DNA of 60,000 bases from Adiantum capillus-veneris (GCA_014529385.2 CM043959.1:89135529-89195528), one strand, 5' to 3'. Positions 23,270-34,434 are shown, counted from the first letter of the stretch. Notes: generated from the letters alone by a model not told the origin. Numbers and translations are program-made.

Positions 23270-24400
23270 CTAGCATATTGTGTATGGTAGTTGTCAAACC
23301 TAGTTATTCTAGTTAGCATGCTATGAGATATAGCTAGCATACATTGTCATGGTGGTAAGCATAATGTGTATGCTAGTTAGCACAGATAGTTATCATAGCT
23401 AACATATTGTGAATACTAGTTGGCATTTTTTGTATGCTAGTTAGCATATTGTGTATGCTAATAAGTATACCTTCTCTACTAGTTAACAAACTATGCATGC
23501 TAACTAGCATAGAGAGTTTCCCAGTTAGACACAAAGTATGCTAATCAACATGTTAAATAAGCTAATTAGTGCACAGTGTGCTAACTAGCAAACAAGGTAT
23601 GATAATTAGCATACCGTGTATGTTAGTTAGCACACACAATTATGCTAGCTAACAAGGTATTCTAATTAGCATATATAATATGCTAATTAGCATACCTTTT
23701 ATGCTAATTAGAACATTTTGTATGATGGCTAGCATGCAAGTATGATAACTATAAAAGAAGGTATGATAATTAGCATACTCAGTATGCTAACTAGCATAGC
23801 TTGTATGCTAGCTAGCATTTGGTGCATGCTAACAAGCATTCAAGTTTAGTTAGCATACCTTCTTTGCTAGCTAGCATAATGTGTATGCTTGTTAGCATAC
23901 CTCTATGCTAGTTAGCATTCATTTTGAGCTAGCTAGCATAATTTGTATGCTAGTTAGCATACCTCTTTGCTAGTTATCGTAATGTGTATTTTAGTTAGCA
24001 TGCACAATATGCTAACGAGCAAAAATGGTATGCTAATTAGCAGAGAAGTTATGCTTATTAGCATAACTTATCCTCTAGTTAGCATACCATCTATGCTAGC
24101 ATACATTGTATGCTAATTAGCATACAACTGTGTATGCTTAGCATACCATTTATGCTAATCAACATAGCATGTATGCTAATTAGCACACCATCAATAATAA
24201 GCATACCATTAACATACACACAATTTTTCCTATCATTTTATATATGCTCATTAGCATACATTCTCTCCTAGTTAGCATACACACTATATTCACACTTCCT
24301 TGTTAGCATATTTTGTATGCTAGTTAGCATATTGATCATGGTGGTTAGCACACTTTGTATACTAGTTAGCATAGCTAGCATAGACAATATGAATGTCTAC
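23270..24400. repeat. Array of palindromic TATGCTA(A/G)TTAGCATA motifs
   Basis: About 1.1 kb made of dozens of imperfect copies of a 16-base palindrome, for example a perfect TATGCTAATTAGCATA at 23679-23694. Spacers of about 6-10 bases give a period near 22-25. Variants change the central AATT to AGTT or AGCT while keeping the dyad. It could form many hairpins or cruciforms. It lies between candidate exons, so an intron location is plausible. Confidence 0.85.
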
Positions 24401-24503
24401 AGGATATAGATGCCTACCATACATGGAATGCTACTTGTCACACTATGCATACAAGCAATCATAATGGTATCAATGAAAATTAACGGGTGAATGGAATACA
24501 CAG

Positions 24504-25030
24504 GTATCAATGATGCAGGATGCAAACCTGACAAGATACCTGTCAATCAAAGGAAAGAAGAGAAGCTCTGTAATGATGAATCTGATGAGTTGGATAGACA
24601 ACATGAAAGGGAAAATGTAATGCCACAGCATGCCACATCGCACGAGGCTGCTGCAGATGGTAAAGAAACAGATGATGATGATGAAGATTTTATCATAATT
24701 ACTCATCCCAAACCCAAGCCCCCTACAAATGATCAAACAAGCGTCTTAGAGGAAACAATTAGGAGTGTGCAAGAGGAAGGTAGGAGTGCTCAAGAGGAAG
24801 GTTTCAGGACTGACAACGGGCTGACTGCGCAAGATGCCAGTGATGACAGCCCCCTACAGTGTTTTGTAAACAAAGTGAAATTAAAGAGAAAAGGTGGGCT
24901 GGAATAGATTCTGGAAGAACCTGGGGATGAGAAATGTGATGCCCCTCCGAGCACCCTGGATGACGTAAATGAACGCAGCAGAGGTGAAAAGAAAGTCATT
25001 CATTCACGTGCTTGCAAGAAATTATGCTGA
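24504..25030 (+). pseudogene. Acidic exon of the FCP1-like pseudogene
   Basis: After a CACAG acceptor, one frame runs GINDAGCKPDKIPVNQRKEE, through DDDDEDFIIITHPKPKPP to KLKRKGGLE. It then meets a TAG stop at 24905-24907 and stays open afterwards as ILEEPGDEKCDAPPSTLDDV for about 40 more codons. The region is acidic and probably disordered, as expected ahead of a phosphatase-like domain. One in-frame stop marks it as non-functional or as a misread codon. Confidence 0.5.
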
Positions 25031-25199
25031 ATTTGTTCCCTATTGTGTCCAAGTTATGTAGTGTTAGCAAGCTCCACACCCTGTGGCATGTATCCCTCTA
25101 GATATCTATAATGGAAAAACTCTTTTCAATATTATTTTACTGTGCAATAGTTCAATAGTTTTTGCTTGTCCTTTATGATGTCTTTATTCGATGTCACAG

Positions 25200-26190
25200 G
25201 GCAAGAGAAATTGCAGTTAGTTGCCCTGCATGATTTGAATTATGCCATTGCATGCAAACCCATACGAAAGCGGCGTATTGCCAAGGCTAGATAGCTACAA
25301 AAAGAAAAAGCTGAGATTAAGAAGCACCTGGCTAGCTATCTTAAACACTTAACAAAAATAAATGAGTACTTTAGTTATGTTCATCCCTCGGGGGAAGTTA
25401 TTTTTGCTGAGTGGTATGCACTGACAGACCTAATATGCGTGCCAAAGCCATTGCCAGACGAGGGGCGCGCTTTGGTTCTTGATTTAAATGGCCTGATTGT
25501 TCAAGTTGTAGGGCCAATGCATGGTGACATTCCCCCTAAACATGCATGGGAAATGATAAAGTACAATGTGCAAGATAGGAGGTTGGTATTTTGTCACAAA
25601 GACAACCACAAATTTTTGGATTGGTGCCTCCGTTTTTTCCATGTGTATATATGGAGCACAAGCATGGCACCTAAAGTGAATGCAATATTAGAAACAATAT
25701 TCAAATTAAGAGCAACGGGATAAGCTGAGAGGTGTTTTTACATAGAGTCATTGTAGTGGCCAGTCTTGGTAGATATATAATAAGCCTGTATTTTTGAAGG
25801 ATTTGAGATTGTTTTGGAAGAATTGCAACTTTGGGCCCCAAAACAGTCTAATTATTGATGATAGTATTTACAAAGTGTGCCAGAACCCTTAAGGAAGTTG
25901 GCTTGTTACTCCTAAGATAGAGGACCAGACCAAAGAACAATGACAAAACTTCCTGATAGATACTTTGAGCAGTTGGTTGTTCTTATGGCTGCAATCAGAG
26001 GATCGTGTAGCGTATACAGTTGAAAATGCGTTTGATACTACCCCAGATTTTTTTTGACATCAAGTGGTCAGGAAGCTGGAATGAGAAATGCACCGGCGCA
26101 ACGATGCCCAGCGTAATGAAGCCATGCATAGGAGACAAAGGGAGGCTGATGAAGAAGCTGAAAGACATAAGAGAGAGAGGCTACATAGGG
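25200..26190 (+). pseudogene. FCP1/SCP-like HAD phosphatase-domain pseudogene
   Basis: A CACAG acceptor at 25199 opens a frame reading LHDLNYAIACKPIRKRRIAK, a stop, a coiled Lys/Glu segment, then ALVLDLNGLIVQVV, LDWCLRFFHVYIWSTSMAPK and a stop at 25721-25723. A later exon (about 25800-25890) gives NSLIIDDSIYKVCQNP. These are the FCP1 homology motifs: strand with DLNG (DxDx(T/V) in active enzymes), the WS(T/S) strand, and the IDDS acidic pair. Asn in place of the second Asp is common in a plant subfamily and argues against phosphatase activity. Three or more in-frame stops mark a pseudogene. A charged RRQREADEEAERHKRER stretch ends at the inserted LTR. Confidence 0.7.
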
Positions 26191-26194
26191 AAAA

Positions 26195-27539
26195 TGTGAG
26201 GTCCCCACCCCGCTGTGTCAAACGGAGGATCTGATGGTGAACCTGGTGGCCACTAGATCTATAACGGAAGCAAACAAAGTGGTTCAGGGTTCAGCTAGCG
26301 GACGATCTCTCATCACAAAGTGAGTCGAGTTCGAGCCTACTAGCAATGAGATCTAGCTCCACCTCGCAGGGGAAGCGTACTTAAACTATCTAGCAATCCT
26401 AAGACCCACCTTCCAAGAGGAGAGAAACCCCGAGTGCCTTTTTTCCCATGTTTCAGAGGCACGTATACTTGAGACTTCGCCGCTCTAGGGGCAATGAGTA
26501 TTACTAGTATCGATTTAAACACTATGGGGACAGAGAGTTCCCGACCAATCGGGACCACCCTTCGGCCGGTGCTTGTTCGACCATGGGAGCTTTTCCTTTT
26601 CCATTTGTATTGCTCGTTCCCGCCTCGTGGTCGTGGGCACCACCGAAGCGAGTTCTCTTAACTGGGGCCATTTTACTCACTACTTTAAATGATAAACTTG
26701 AAGAAAAGAGCTAAAGTCCGAGAACATCATAACAACCAAATGGCAGATTAGAATTATTAAAGAATCCTCCTTAGGCAAGAGATTAGATTTTTCCTTCGAG
26801 ACCTAGCAATTTTATGGGTAATTCCTTACTTACCCTATGGGAAATGGCTCTAAGGTTAATTACTTGGCTTAGATGATTAAGGAATTCAGAATTTTACTAA
26901 TTGATTCACGAAAGAGATGAAGTAAGCAAGCTCATTCATTTTCCTAGAGCAATATGAAGATGCAGAATTGCCGCAGGCATGTGTGACATAAAATTCTCTT
27001 CTTAATGGCCTAGTGATGGATTAGTTTTCAGCCTTCATCACATTTTAATGTGGGAGAAGATTGAGTCTAATTTAATTACAACACTATTGAGTGGTAAAAG
27101 AATGAATTTCATCAAATCTACACTATTACTGGCTGACATTTTATTAACTATGGTGCCTAGAGAGAGAATCTTTCCTAATCATGCATTAATCCTTGGTTAA
27201 GGATGATGAATGGCTGCATAATTTAGCTAATTGAATGATGATTATGTAATGGAGTATAGCTATGGAGATTTAGAGAGCAGCTATAGGGAACCAGGATTAA
27301 GCATAGTAGCTAAGGAATTTGGAGAATAAAGATGAGAATTAAGAAGAGCAGTAATTAAACCATGATTACCGTGATTAGGGGCTGAGAATCCTCTGATTTT
27401 TCTGATCCAATGAATCCTCAAGATGAGAATTTCGGCAGCACCTCCCTCCTTGCTTCACGTTCAAAAACTATGTGTGTACCTGCAGCACCTCCCCAAGGTG
27501 TGTGTAGGTGTGTGTGTGTGTACTGGGTGTGTGTGTGAG

Positions 27540-27589
<50 letters not shown>

Positions 27590-28257
27590 CACACCTTTAA
27601 ATAGGCTCCTCAAGCTGAAAATCGAACTTGCTTGCTATATGCATCTGGGAGCTACTTCAGTTAAGCATGGTAAGTCCAGTTGCCTACCCCCACCAAGTGT
27701 CCAATTGGTTTGGTTAACTGGTTCTCTCACTTAGTTGCAAGCTTGGAAACTATCCCAAGACTCCCACAAGGCAAGAGGGTGCCCCCTAGCTGCTAAAATA
27801 GGTATGGAGTGGCCTGGAACCTTTTCCCACACAGCCCCGGGCCCCCAATGCCTCCCTGGACAATTTTATGAAAAATTGGTTTTAGGCTAAAACGGGCCAT
27901 ACGAGTCGGATTTTGATGCCGTAAATTGCTATACTGAGCTCTAACTGAGGCGTATTGGACCGAGTACATGCCATATTTAGCAGCCCCTCGGGGTTCGAAA
28001 ATGCATTTTTTTCAAATTCGGGGTACGGGTGCAGATTTTCGAGACGGTCAAAACTAGACAAGTCGGGTGACCAAAAACTTACTATATTTGGAACATTTTC
28101 ACAAAAATTATTTTAATTCACATTTCGAAGCTTTATAACACTCTAAACATCATGGCACTGACAGAATTCGGAAAACTGCTAAAAATAGTAACTTTTTCCA
28201 TTATGATCTTTTCATGGTACAATGGTGCTCTTTTAGCTCGGGGTCGGAGACCTTACA
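26195..28257 (-). mobile_element. 3' LTR of a chromovirus, about 2.06 kb
   Basis: On the minus strand a purine tract (28258-28270, GTTGGGGAGGA) is followed by TGTAAGGTCTCCGACCCC. The other end on the plus strand is TGTGAGGTCCCCACCCC. The two ends are near-perfect inverted repeats of about 17 bases. A minus-strand TATA-like CTATTTAAAGG lies near 27595. The internal part is reduced to a chromodomain fragment. The left edge abuts the FCP1-like pseudogene. Confidence 0.65.
27541..27588. repeat. (GT)n microsatellite within the LTR
   Basis: About 24 GT units, with further GT-rich sequence from 27497. Confidence 0.9.
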
Positions 28258-28288
28258 TCCTCCCCAACGTGAAGAATTTGAGATGTCC

Positions 28289-28615
28289 TCATCTCAAGAA
28301 TGTGTTTGGGTAATCTTTTATGAGTGTTGGTTCGTCCTCCCAAGTTGCATCTTCTTCTGGGTAATCCTTCCACTTTACCAGATGCTCCGTGATAGTTCTG
28401 TTGCGTAACTTCCTTTCCCTTGTTTCCAGTACGTAGTCAGGTTGGAGCTCGAGAACTCCTTGTGCTGGCATGACTATCTGATTTGAGTCCAAGAATTGAT
28501 CAGGGTTAGGAATATAGGGTTTGAGTAAGCTGACGTGGAACACATCATGAACCTTCAAGTTTGTAGGTAACTTTAGTTTGTAGGCTTGGTCACTCACAAC
28601 CACTCCGATGTGATT
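28289..28615 (-). pseudogene. Chromovirus integrase C-terminus with chromodomain
   Basis: Reads AYKLKLPTNLKVHDVFHVSL followed by LKPYIPNP, then VLETRERKLRNRTITEHLVK and WKDYPEEDATWED. The first block is the integrase GPY/F-side segment common to chromoviruses. The second is a chromodomain (LVKWKxYPxxxATWE), which targets integration to modified chromatin. The frame ends in a stop at 28289, close to the PPT. Upstream of about 28615 the element is missing. Confidence 0.75.
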
Positions 28616-29075
28616 GCTAATGGTGGAGGTGTCTCATTGGCTTATCATCCTCCATGCAACTGTAAGTGTGTTCATAGCCTTCCATCTCTATTATTTCTTT
28701 TAGACCTTGTTGTTCTCTTAATTTCTTTTTTATTTTTGAAGAGGTGAAACAATATTAACAGAGGTAGATCAACTTCTCATATGTTCTTAATTCGTTTTAG
28801 TAGCTAGACTTGTTGGTCTATTACATTTTGTTGTTGCAATTGCAGATGTCTCTCCTTCATCATACGAGGAATGGGAGCCAGTGGAGTGTATTATAGGTCT
28901 CATCTTTGTAATCCGTGCTGGCATTGGTGTTTTACAGTATGATGGAAGAACTATCAAGAGTATTGCAGCTGAGGGAATTTTCTTTTACAAGCATTTCTAC
29001 CAGCTCAACCAAAAAAATAAAAAAGATACTCTGGTTAAAGTTCCTCTCCCTACCAATTGGAGTTGTATTTACTAG
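28608..29075 (+). pseudogene. Two candidate exons of an unidentified host gene
   Basis: A short open stretch (VIANGGGVSLAYHPPC) ends at a strong CT|GTAAGT donor at 28661. After a TTGCAG acceptor, a second stretch from 28846 reads SSYEEWEPVECIIGLIFVIR and continues to a stop at 29075. I do not recognise the protein. These could be the 3' part of the gene whose 5' pieces lie at 23043-26190, separated by the chromovirus insertion. That is inference. Confidence 0.3.
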
Positions 29076-29305
29076 CCAGTCCCGGACACCACAGTGTGTG
29101 AAGCTCTCAGAAGCAAGCTGTTTACGGATGTGCAGAGGTCCCTACAAAATTTAGTGCCCACTAAATTGGTAAAGATTGCTAATTTTTGTCCTATAAGTTT
29201 ATTTGTGGAACTATTTCACACCTGCCACATACATGTTGCAAAGAAAATTCTGGTATGTAAATCTCTAGATGCTTGCTTCTGTGACAAGCTTCTTGATAGA
29301 CGGTA

Positions 29306-29683
29306 ATTGGCTAGGCCTGAGGGGTCCAATGAGCTTCAAGCATGAGCTACAAGGGGGGGGGTCAACCAAAGCAAGTAGGAGGCATACTTGAGGGATATAC
29401 TCTCCCACACACACATAAACAAACCCTCATTGTGTGAAGTGCAAAGTGCAAGAGCTCCCTCTCCTTCTCCAAGAAAGTAGAGAGCCTACACCAGCACTCT
29501 TGGCTACGGAATACAAATCCAACCAAGATACATGCTTGAATGCTTAAGCTTGCCATCTTCTCCATCTTCATTACTATGCTATTGTATGCTAGCAAGAAGA
29601 GTGATGATAAGTGAGGAACTAGTTCTTTCTCCTATGAAATGCTTCTTCTTTCTTTTCCCTACCCTAATTCCTTGCTAGCTCTT
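29306..29683 (+). mobile_element. Partial LTR of the TGTCATAAAA family
   Basis: Shares TTGGCTAGGCCTGAG, GGTCCAATGAGCTTCAAGC, CTTAAGCTTGCCATCT and CCTATGAAATG(C/T)TTCTTCTT with the LTRs at 17648-19095 (same strand) and 34812-36505 (opposite strand). It is interrupted at 29684 by the copia element; the expected continuation is not found on that element's right side. Confidence 0.65.
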
Positions 29684-30371
29684 TGTTAGAAAATATGACG
29701 TAGCTATAGAAAATTGAGTAGATTAATTAATGGAGAGAGATGATTTTCACACACAAGAGATTATAGAGTAGAGAAAGAGAGAGTACACACGATATACGTG
29801 GTTCACCCAATGTGGGCTACATCTACGGGAAAGCAGCCACTTAATGGCTTTAGTACTTCAAGCAAAAAGTAGGTTATAAAGGGATTATACCCTTAATAGA
29901 GCTCCCGCCTTGTTTCACTCTCACCACCTCACACCCACCTTGTTGCATCAACTTCACACTGTGAAATGTGTGTAGAAATGGCCTCCTTTTATAGGCCAAA
30001 AGGGCTACCCTCTCTCATGAGAGGCAGCCATGTGTAGCCGTCCTTGTGTAGATAAGTCCAAATCGGACCCCCAATCCACCCATGTGTGGTAGCCCTTGAG
30101 AAGACAAGTCCGCCTTTGAATTCGGCCATCGATCGTTGAATGCGGCCACCGGCCACTGGCCAACCGGCCAACCAACCGGTCGTTTTTTGACCATTTTTCG
30201 ATCGTTGTCCGGCCATAATATTCCGGCGAAGCAAATTGGCTGTGAAAATTTTGGGTTTCGGTGAGTGATTTTTCTTCACGCACGATGGCTTCTCCTCATA
30301 ATGGGGGCCTTACAAATGTGCGTTTTTATCGCAAAAAATTACAAGGGGTAAATCAGGCTCTATACTTAACA
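29684..30371 (-). repeat. 3' LTR of the copia element, 688 bp
   Basis: Runs from TGTTAGAAAATATGACG to TATACTTAACA on the plus strand. The first 365 bases align closely with the 5' LTR fragment at 34449-34814. Confidence 0.85.
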
Positions 30372-30458
30372 ATCTCCCACTTGGAGACTGATCTCCAAAC
30401 CAAACCTGTGACTGCTTTCCATCCTGGCTTCTTATCCTTGAATGCCGATTGAAAATGA

Positions 30459-30776
30459 TCAAAATCTCAACTTCTCCTTATTGACCACGTTTGTAAGCAT
30501 GTCTGCAGGATTTTCACTTGTATGCACCTTTCCTAGCTTTAGTTGTCCCTCTTCCAAAAGAGTGCGTATGAAGTGATATCTTACCTCAATGTGCTTTGTC
30601 CTTGAATGAAAGGTTGAGTTCTTTGCAAGATGGATAGCTCTTTGGCTATCACTATACAAGACACAATTGTCTTGTTTGAATCCAAGCTCTTTTAAGAATC
30701 TGTGAAGCCACATAATTTCTTTGCTTGCCTCCGTTATTGCTACATACTCTGCTTCCGTGGTAGAAAGTGAGACCAC
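30459..30776 (-). pseudogene. Copia RNase H domain
   Basis: Reads LSTTEAEYVAITEASKEIMW, LYSDSQRAIHLAKNSTFHSR and TKHIEVRYHFIRTLLEEGQL. This covers the Glu (TEAEY), Asp (SDSQ) and TKHI motifs of copia RNase H, which removes the RNA template strand. It ends at NPADMLTNVVNKEKLRF shortly before the PPT; the ADMLTK Lys is replaced by Asn. Confidence 0.8.
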
Positions 30777-31043
30777 TTTCTGCAGCTTTGAAGCCCAGCT
30801 TACTGCTGTGCCTCCAACTGTGAAGACATAGCTAGTAGTTCTCCTTCAAGTATCTTTGTCACCTACCATATCTGCATTAGCATACCCTTCTAGAAAAATA
30901 TCAGTTCCTCCAAAATACAAAGCATTTGTTGTTGTCCCTTTTAGATACCTAAGTATCCACTTCACAGCTTTCCAATTCTCTTTACCTGGGTTGTCCATGA
31001 ACCTACTTACAACTCCCACTGCATGTGCAATGTTTGGCCTTGT

Positions 31044-31814
31044 TTAGACCATAGAATACATAAGAGAACCTACCATTGCAGCATATGGAACTTTAGACAT
31101 ATAGACTATCTTCTCTTGTGTCTTTGCACACATATCCTTGGTTAGTTTAAAGTGACCAACCAAAGGTGTAGAAACCATTTTTACATTTTGCATCGCAAAC
31201 CTTTCTAGTACCTTCTTGATGTAATCCTCTTGAGATAGCTTTATTGTCTTCTTTGTTCGGTCCCTTGATATCTTCATACCAAGTATCCTCTTTGCAGCAC
31301 CTAAAACTTTCATTGAAAAAGATTTAGACAGCTCCGCTTTTAGGTCTTTGACGGTCCTGCATGTTAGCACTTGCAATCAGCATGTCATCAACATACAACA
31401 TTAGGATGATGAAAACTTCCCATCTCCCAAAATTCTTCGTGTAGATGAAGTGATCCGAGTTGCATCTTGTGAATCCATGATCCAACATCCATCGATCGAA
31501 CTTCAAGTACCATTGTCTTGATGCTTTCTTTAAATCATACAAGATTTTCTTTAATCTGCAAACCATTTTCTCCTTACCTTTTACTTCATACCCCTTTGGT
31601 TGAAGCATGTAAATTTCCTCCACTAAGTCACCTGAGGGAATGCCGTATTTACATCCATTTGCTCAAGATTTAGATCATGAGCAATCACAAGGCTTAAGAC
31701 AAGCCTAATTGAGTTCATTTTTACAACAGGAGAAAATATTTCATTGAAGTCAATATCTTTCTTTTGAGAAAACCCTTTTACCACAAGCGTAGACTTGTAC
31801 CTTTTATTTCCCAC
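31044..31814 (-). pseudogene. Copia reverse transcriptase
   Basis: Three frames overlap. 31814-31623 gives STLVVKGFSQKKDIDFNEIF followed by SPVVKM; 31623-31324 gives LKKILYDLKKASRQWYLKFD and MLYVDDMLIASANM; 31376-31044 gives FSMKVLGAAKRILGMKISRD. YVDD is the polymerase active site. Frameshifts near 31620 and 31350 and several substitutions (KKILYDLKKA for KKSLYGLKQA) make it inactive. Confidence 0.8.
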
Positions 31815-32196
31815 CTTCTTCTTCCTTCAGCTTATACACCCATTTGTTATGAAGTGCCCGCTTAACTTTAGGCAACTCAACCAACTCCCATGTTTGGTTG
31901 CGATGTAATGAGTCCATCTCCACTTGCATGCTCTTCATCCATTCTTCTTTGGATTCATGTTGCATAGCTTCTTCGTATGATTCCGCCTCTTCAGAATCTG
32001 AGATCAAGAGATGGTTGAAGGAAGGAACGAACCTTTCTAGAGGTATACTTTCTCTTATAGATCTTCGGGGAATAGGTTGAGGCTCTTCATTTGGTTGACG
32101 TTGTTGCACATTCTCACCGTTGGCAGTCCTTGAGTCTTCACCGTCCTCAAGCTCCATGTACTCATCACCTGTTTCTTTTGTTTGTTTTCTTTCCAA
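31804..32196 (-). pseudogene. Copia linker and RT N-terminus
   Basis: The frame reads RRSIRESIPLERFVPSFNHL, SYEEAMQHESKEEWMKSMQV and NQTWELVELPKVKRALHNKW. This is the variable linker after integrase, followed by the EA-x-W-x-M-x-E-x-L-x-NxTWxLV(x)LP block that opens copia RT. Confidence 0.8.
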
Positions 32197-32286
32197 ATAA
32201 TCTTTGTATATATTTTGTTCGTTAAAACTTACATCTCTAGTCCTAAAGATTTTACCATCTTAGGATTCTATAGGCAATACCCAAAG

Positions 32287-32821
32287 TCACCTTCTCCATA
32301 GCCAATGAAGAAACACTTTTTGGACTTTGCATCTAGCTTTTGATCTTAGGCTTCTATCTATGTGCATGAAAGCCTCACACCCAAACACTTTGAGAAATGC
32401 ATAATTCGCCAGTTCACCTGTCCATGCCTCTTCTGAAACTCCCCATCCAATGCCGTTGAGGGTGACCGGTTGATTAAGTACACAGACGTACTTACAACTT
32501 TCACCCAAAGCTCAAGTGGTAGGTCTACATGTAGGCGCATGCTTCGTGCTCGCTCCATGATTGTTCTATCCATCCTTTTTGAAATCCCATTTTGTTGAGG
32601 TGTCCTTGGGGTTTCCTTTTGCCTCCAAATGCCATTTCTAGCACAAAATCTTTCAAATGCTTGGCTGAAATATTCACCTCCATTGTCAGGTCTGAGTCAT
32701 TTAACCTTTGTACCTACTTCATTCTCCACAAAGGCTTTCTACCTTTGAAATATAAAGAACACATTGGATTTATTCTTCATGACATAAACCCATGTTTTCC
32801 TAGCCGCATCGTCTATGAATG
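32287..32821 (-). pseudogene. Copia integrase, C-terminal part
   Basis: The frame 32573-32358 reads MDRTIMERARSMRLHVDLPL and ELWVKVVSTSVYLINRSPST, the segment after the integrase Glu (ERxNRTIMERARSML). An upstream stretch on the same strand encodes the QQNGISK-like approach to it. The next frame (32508-32287) ends with FLKVFGCEAFMHI. Frameshifts separate the parts. Confidence 0.7.
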
Positions 32822-33366
32822 TTACATAATGCAATGGGCCACCAAGTGATGGTGTACTTGCAGGACCCCAAACATCAGAATGAACCAACTCAAGTTTTCT
32901 ATTTTTCTTTCATTTCCTGATTTTTGAAACTTTACCCTCTTTTGTTCACCATTAACACAATATTCACAGAACTCTAAGTCCACTTCTTTCAAACCTGGTA
33001 GAAGCTTCTTTGTTTGAAGAATTTTCATTCCTTTGGCACTCATATGCTCAAGCCGATAGTGCCACACCGCACTGTCGACTTCCGTAGCTATTGCACAAGT
33101 TGAAGATTGTGTGCTAACAATATACAAGTAAAGTGTACCGAACTTTTCTCCCTTGGAAACCACCAAAGATCCCTTTGAGATCTTCCACTGTTTGCTTCCG
33201 AATGCAATGTTGTGACCTTCATCGTCCAATTGTCCTGTAGAGAGATAAAATTTTTACAAAGAGAAGGAACATGCCTAACATCTTTAAGCTTCCATTCATT
33301 TCCGTTAGCAGTTTTGACACAAATTGTACCTTTGCCAACAATTTCACAAGCTTCATCATCCCCCAA
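32822..33366 (-). pseudogene. Copia protease end and pre-integrase zinc domain
   Basis: 33366-33229 reads KTANGNEWKLKDVRHVPSLC and KNFISL, the post-active-site half of copia protease. 33229-32822 has VWHYRLEHMSAKGMKILQTK, then FCEYCVNGEQKRVKF. The H-x-H and C-x2-C residues form the zinc site before the integrase core. The LGHM Gly is replaced by Glu. Confidence 0.75.
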
Positions 33367-33395
33367 GTATACATACCCAAAATTACCTTTGGTGT

Positions 33396-33541
33396 AATCT
33401 TGTGTGGTATCGCATGGAATGAAGCCTCAGAATCTACTATCCAGGAATTAGATACATTGTCTAATGTTTCTTGTGTGGTATCGCATGGAATGAAGCCTCA
33501 AAATCTACTATCCAGGAATTAGACACATTGTCTAATGAGAG
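33396..33541. repeat. Tandem duplication of about 73 bp over the protease active site
   Basis: A block starting TTGTGTGGTATCGCATGGAA and ending ACATTGTCTAATG is present twice in tandem. Each copy encodes, on the minus strand, NSWIVD(S/F)EASFHAIPHK, the protease active-site region. The copies differ at only a few positions. Duplicating the catalytic segment within one polyprotein would abolish a normal protease. Confidence 0.85.
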
Positions 33542-34312
33542 AATTAGAGCATCTTGCTCTACTTTACCTGCCACATTGACCTCCGATGTTGGCTTGTTGT
33601 CTTGAGACTGCGACTCCTTCTTCTTCTTGGACCAACAATCCTTCTTGATGTGGCCCTTCTTGCCACAATTCGAACATTCAAGAACTGACTTTGTGCATGA
33701 CTTGATCCATCTTGAGCGATCACGACCCTTTTGGTTTTTGAACCTCTCCTTAGGCCTTCCTCTTGTTTCCACTGATAGCGAAACACTTGATGATTCTCTT
33801 GTGCTTCTCCTTTGCATTTCCTCGCTTAGGAGAAAACCTACAACATCATCAAACTTAAGAGTATTTATGCCAGAAATAGAATTACTTACAGCCATCACAA
33901 GGCTGTCCCAACTATCCGTTAGAGATGATAGTATAAGGAGAGCTCCCACTTCATTATCAAAATTTATTTTCACCGATCAAAGTTGACTTATGTTGGTGTT
34001 AAAGTCATTTAGGTGTTCTGCAACTGAACCATTCTCTGCCATCTTTAGATTGAGCAAGTGCTTCATGAGAAATACCTTATTGGATGCCGATGGTTTCTCG
34101 TAGAAGTCATCAAGTGACTTCATCAAGTCCTCCGTGGTCTTCTTCTCCAAAAAGTTGAAGGCCAGCATTGACGCCAAGCTTAACCGGATTGTTCCCAGTG
34201 CCTTTAGATCAAGGAAAATCCATGCTTCATCTACCATCGTTGCAGGCTTCTTTTCAAGACCGCCTAGTGGCAAATGGAGGTCCTTCTGGTAGAGATAGTC
34301 TTCAATCTGCAT
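33461..34312 (-). pseudogene. Copia gag with CCHC zinc knuckle
   Basis: 34312-33977 reads LALASM-like then FLEKKTTEDLMKSLDDFYEK and VFLMKHLLNLKMAENGSVAE, the UBN2-type gag of copia. 33973-33461 continues ALLILSSLTDSWDSLVMAVS, a basic stretch and CSNCGKKGHIKKDCWSKK, an intact CX2CX4HX4C knuckle. A frameshift near 33975 divides them. The start region near 34320 is unclear. Confidence 0.8.
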
Positions 34313-34434
34313 CTTCCAATGTTGGTAGTTTTTGCCATTGAACTTCTCGATCTTGAGCTTCCCTTATTCCGTCATTACTCCCACTCAATTCAAGGAATCC
34401 TTTCCTTGAAATAATTTAGCTACGAGAAAACCTT

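Noticed and set aside
23270-24400. CRISPR array
   Set aside because: The repeats are imperfect palindromes with very short, non-unique spacers in plant-like nuclear DNA, with no cas genes.
24791-24999. Minus-strand Ser/Phe-rich frame opposite the acidic exon
   Set aside because: It is the shadow of the plus-strand exon, whose splice sites and continuation into the FCP1-like domain are more convincing.
27423-27734. Cys/Val-rich frame over the (GT)n tract
   Set aside because: Low-complexity translation of a dinucleotide repeat inside an LTR.
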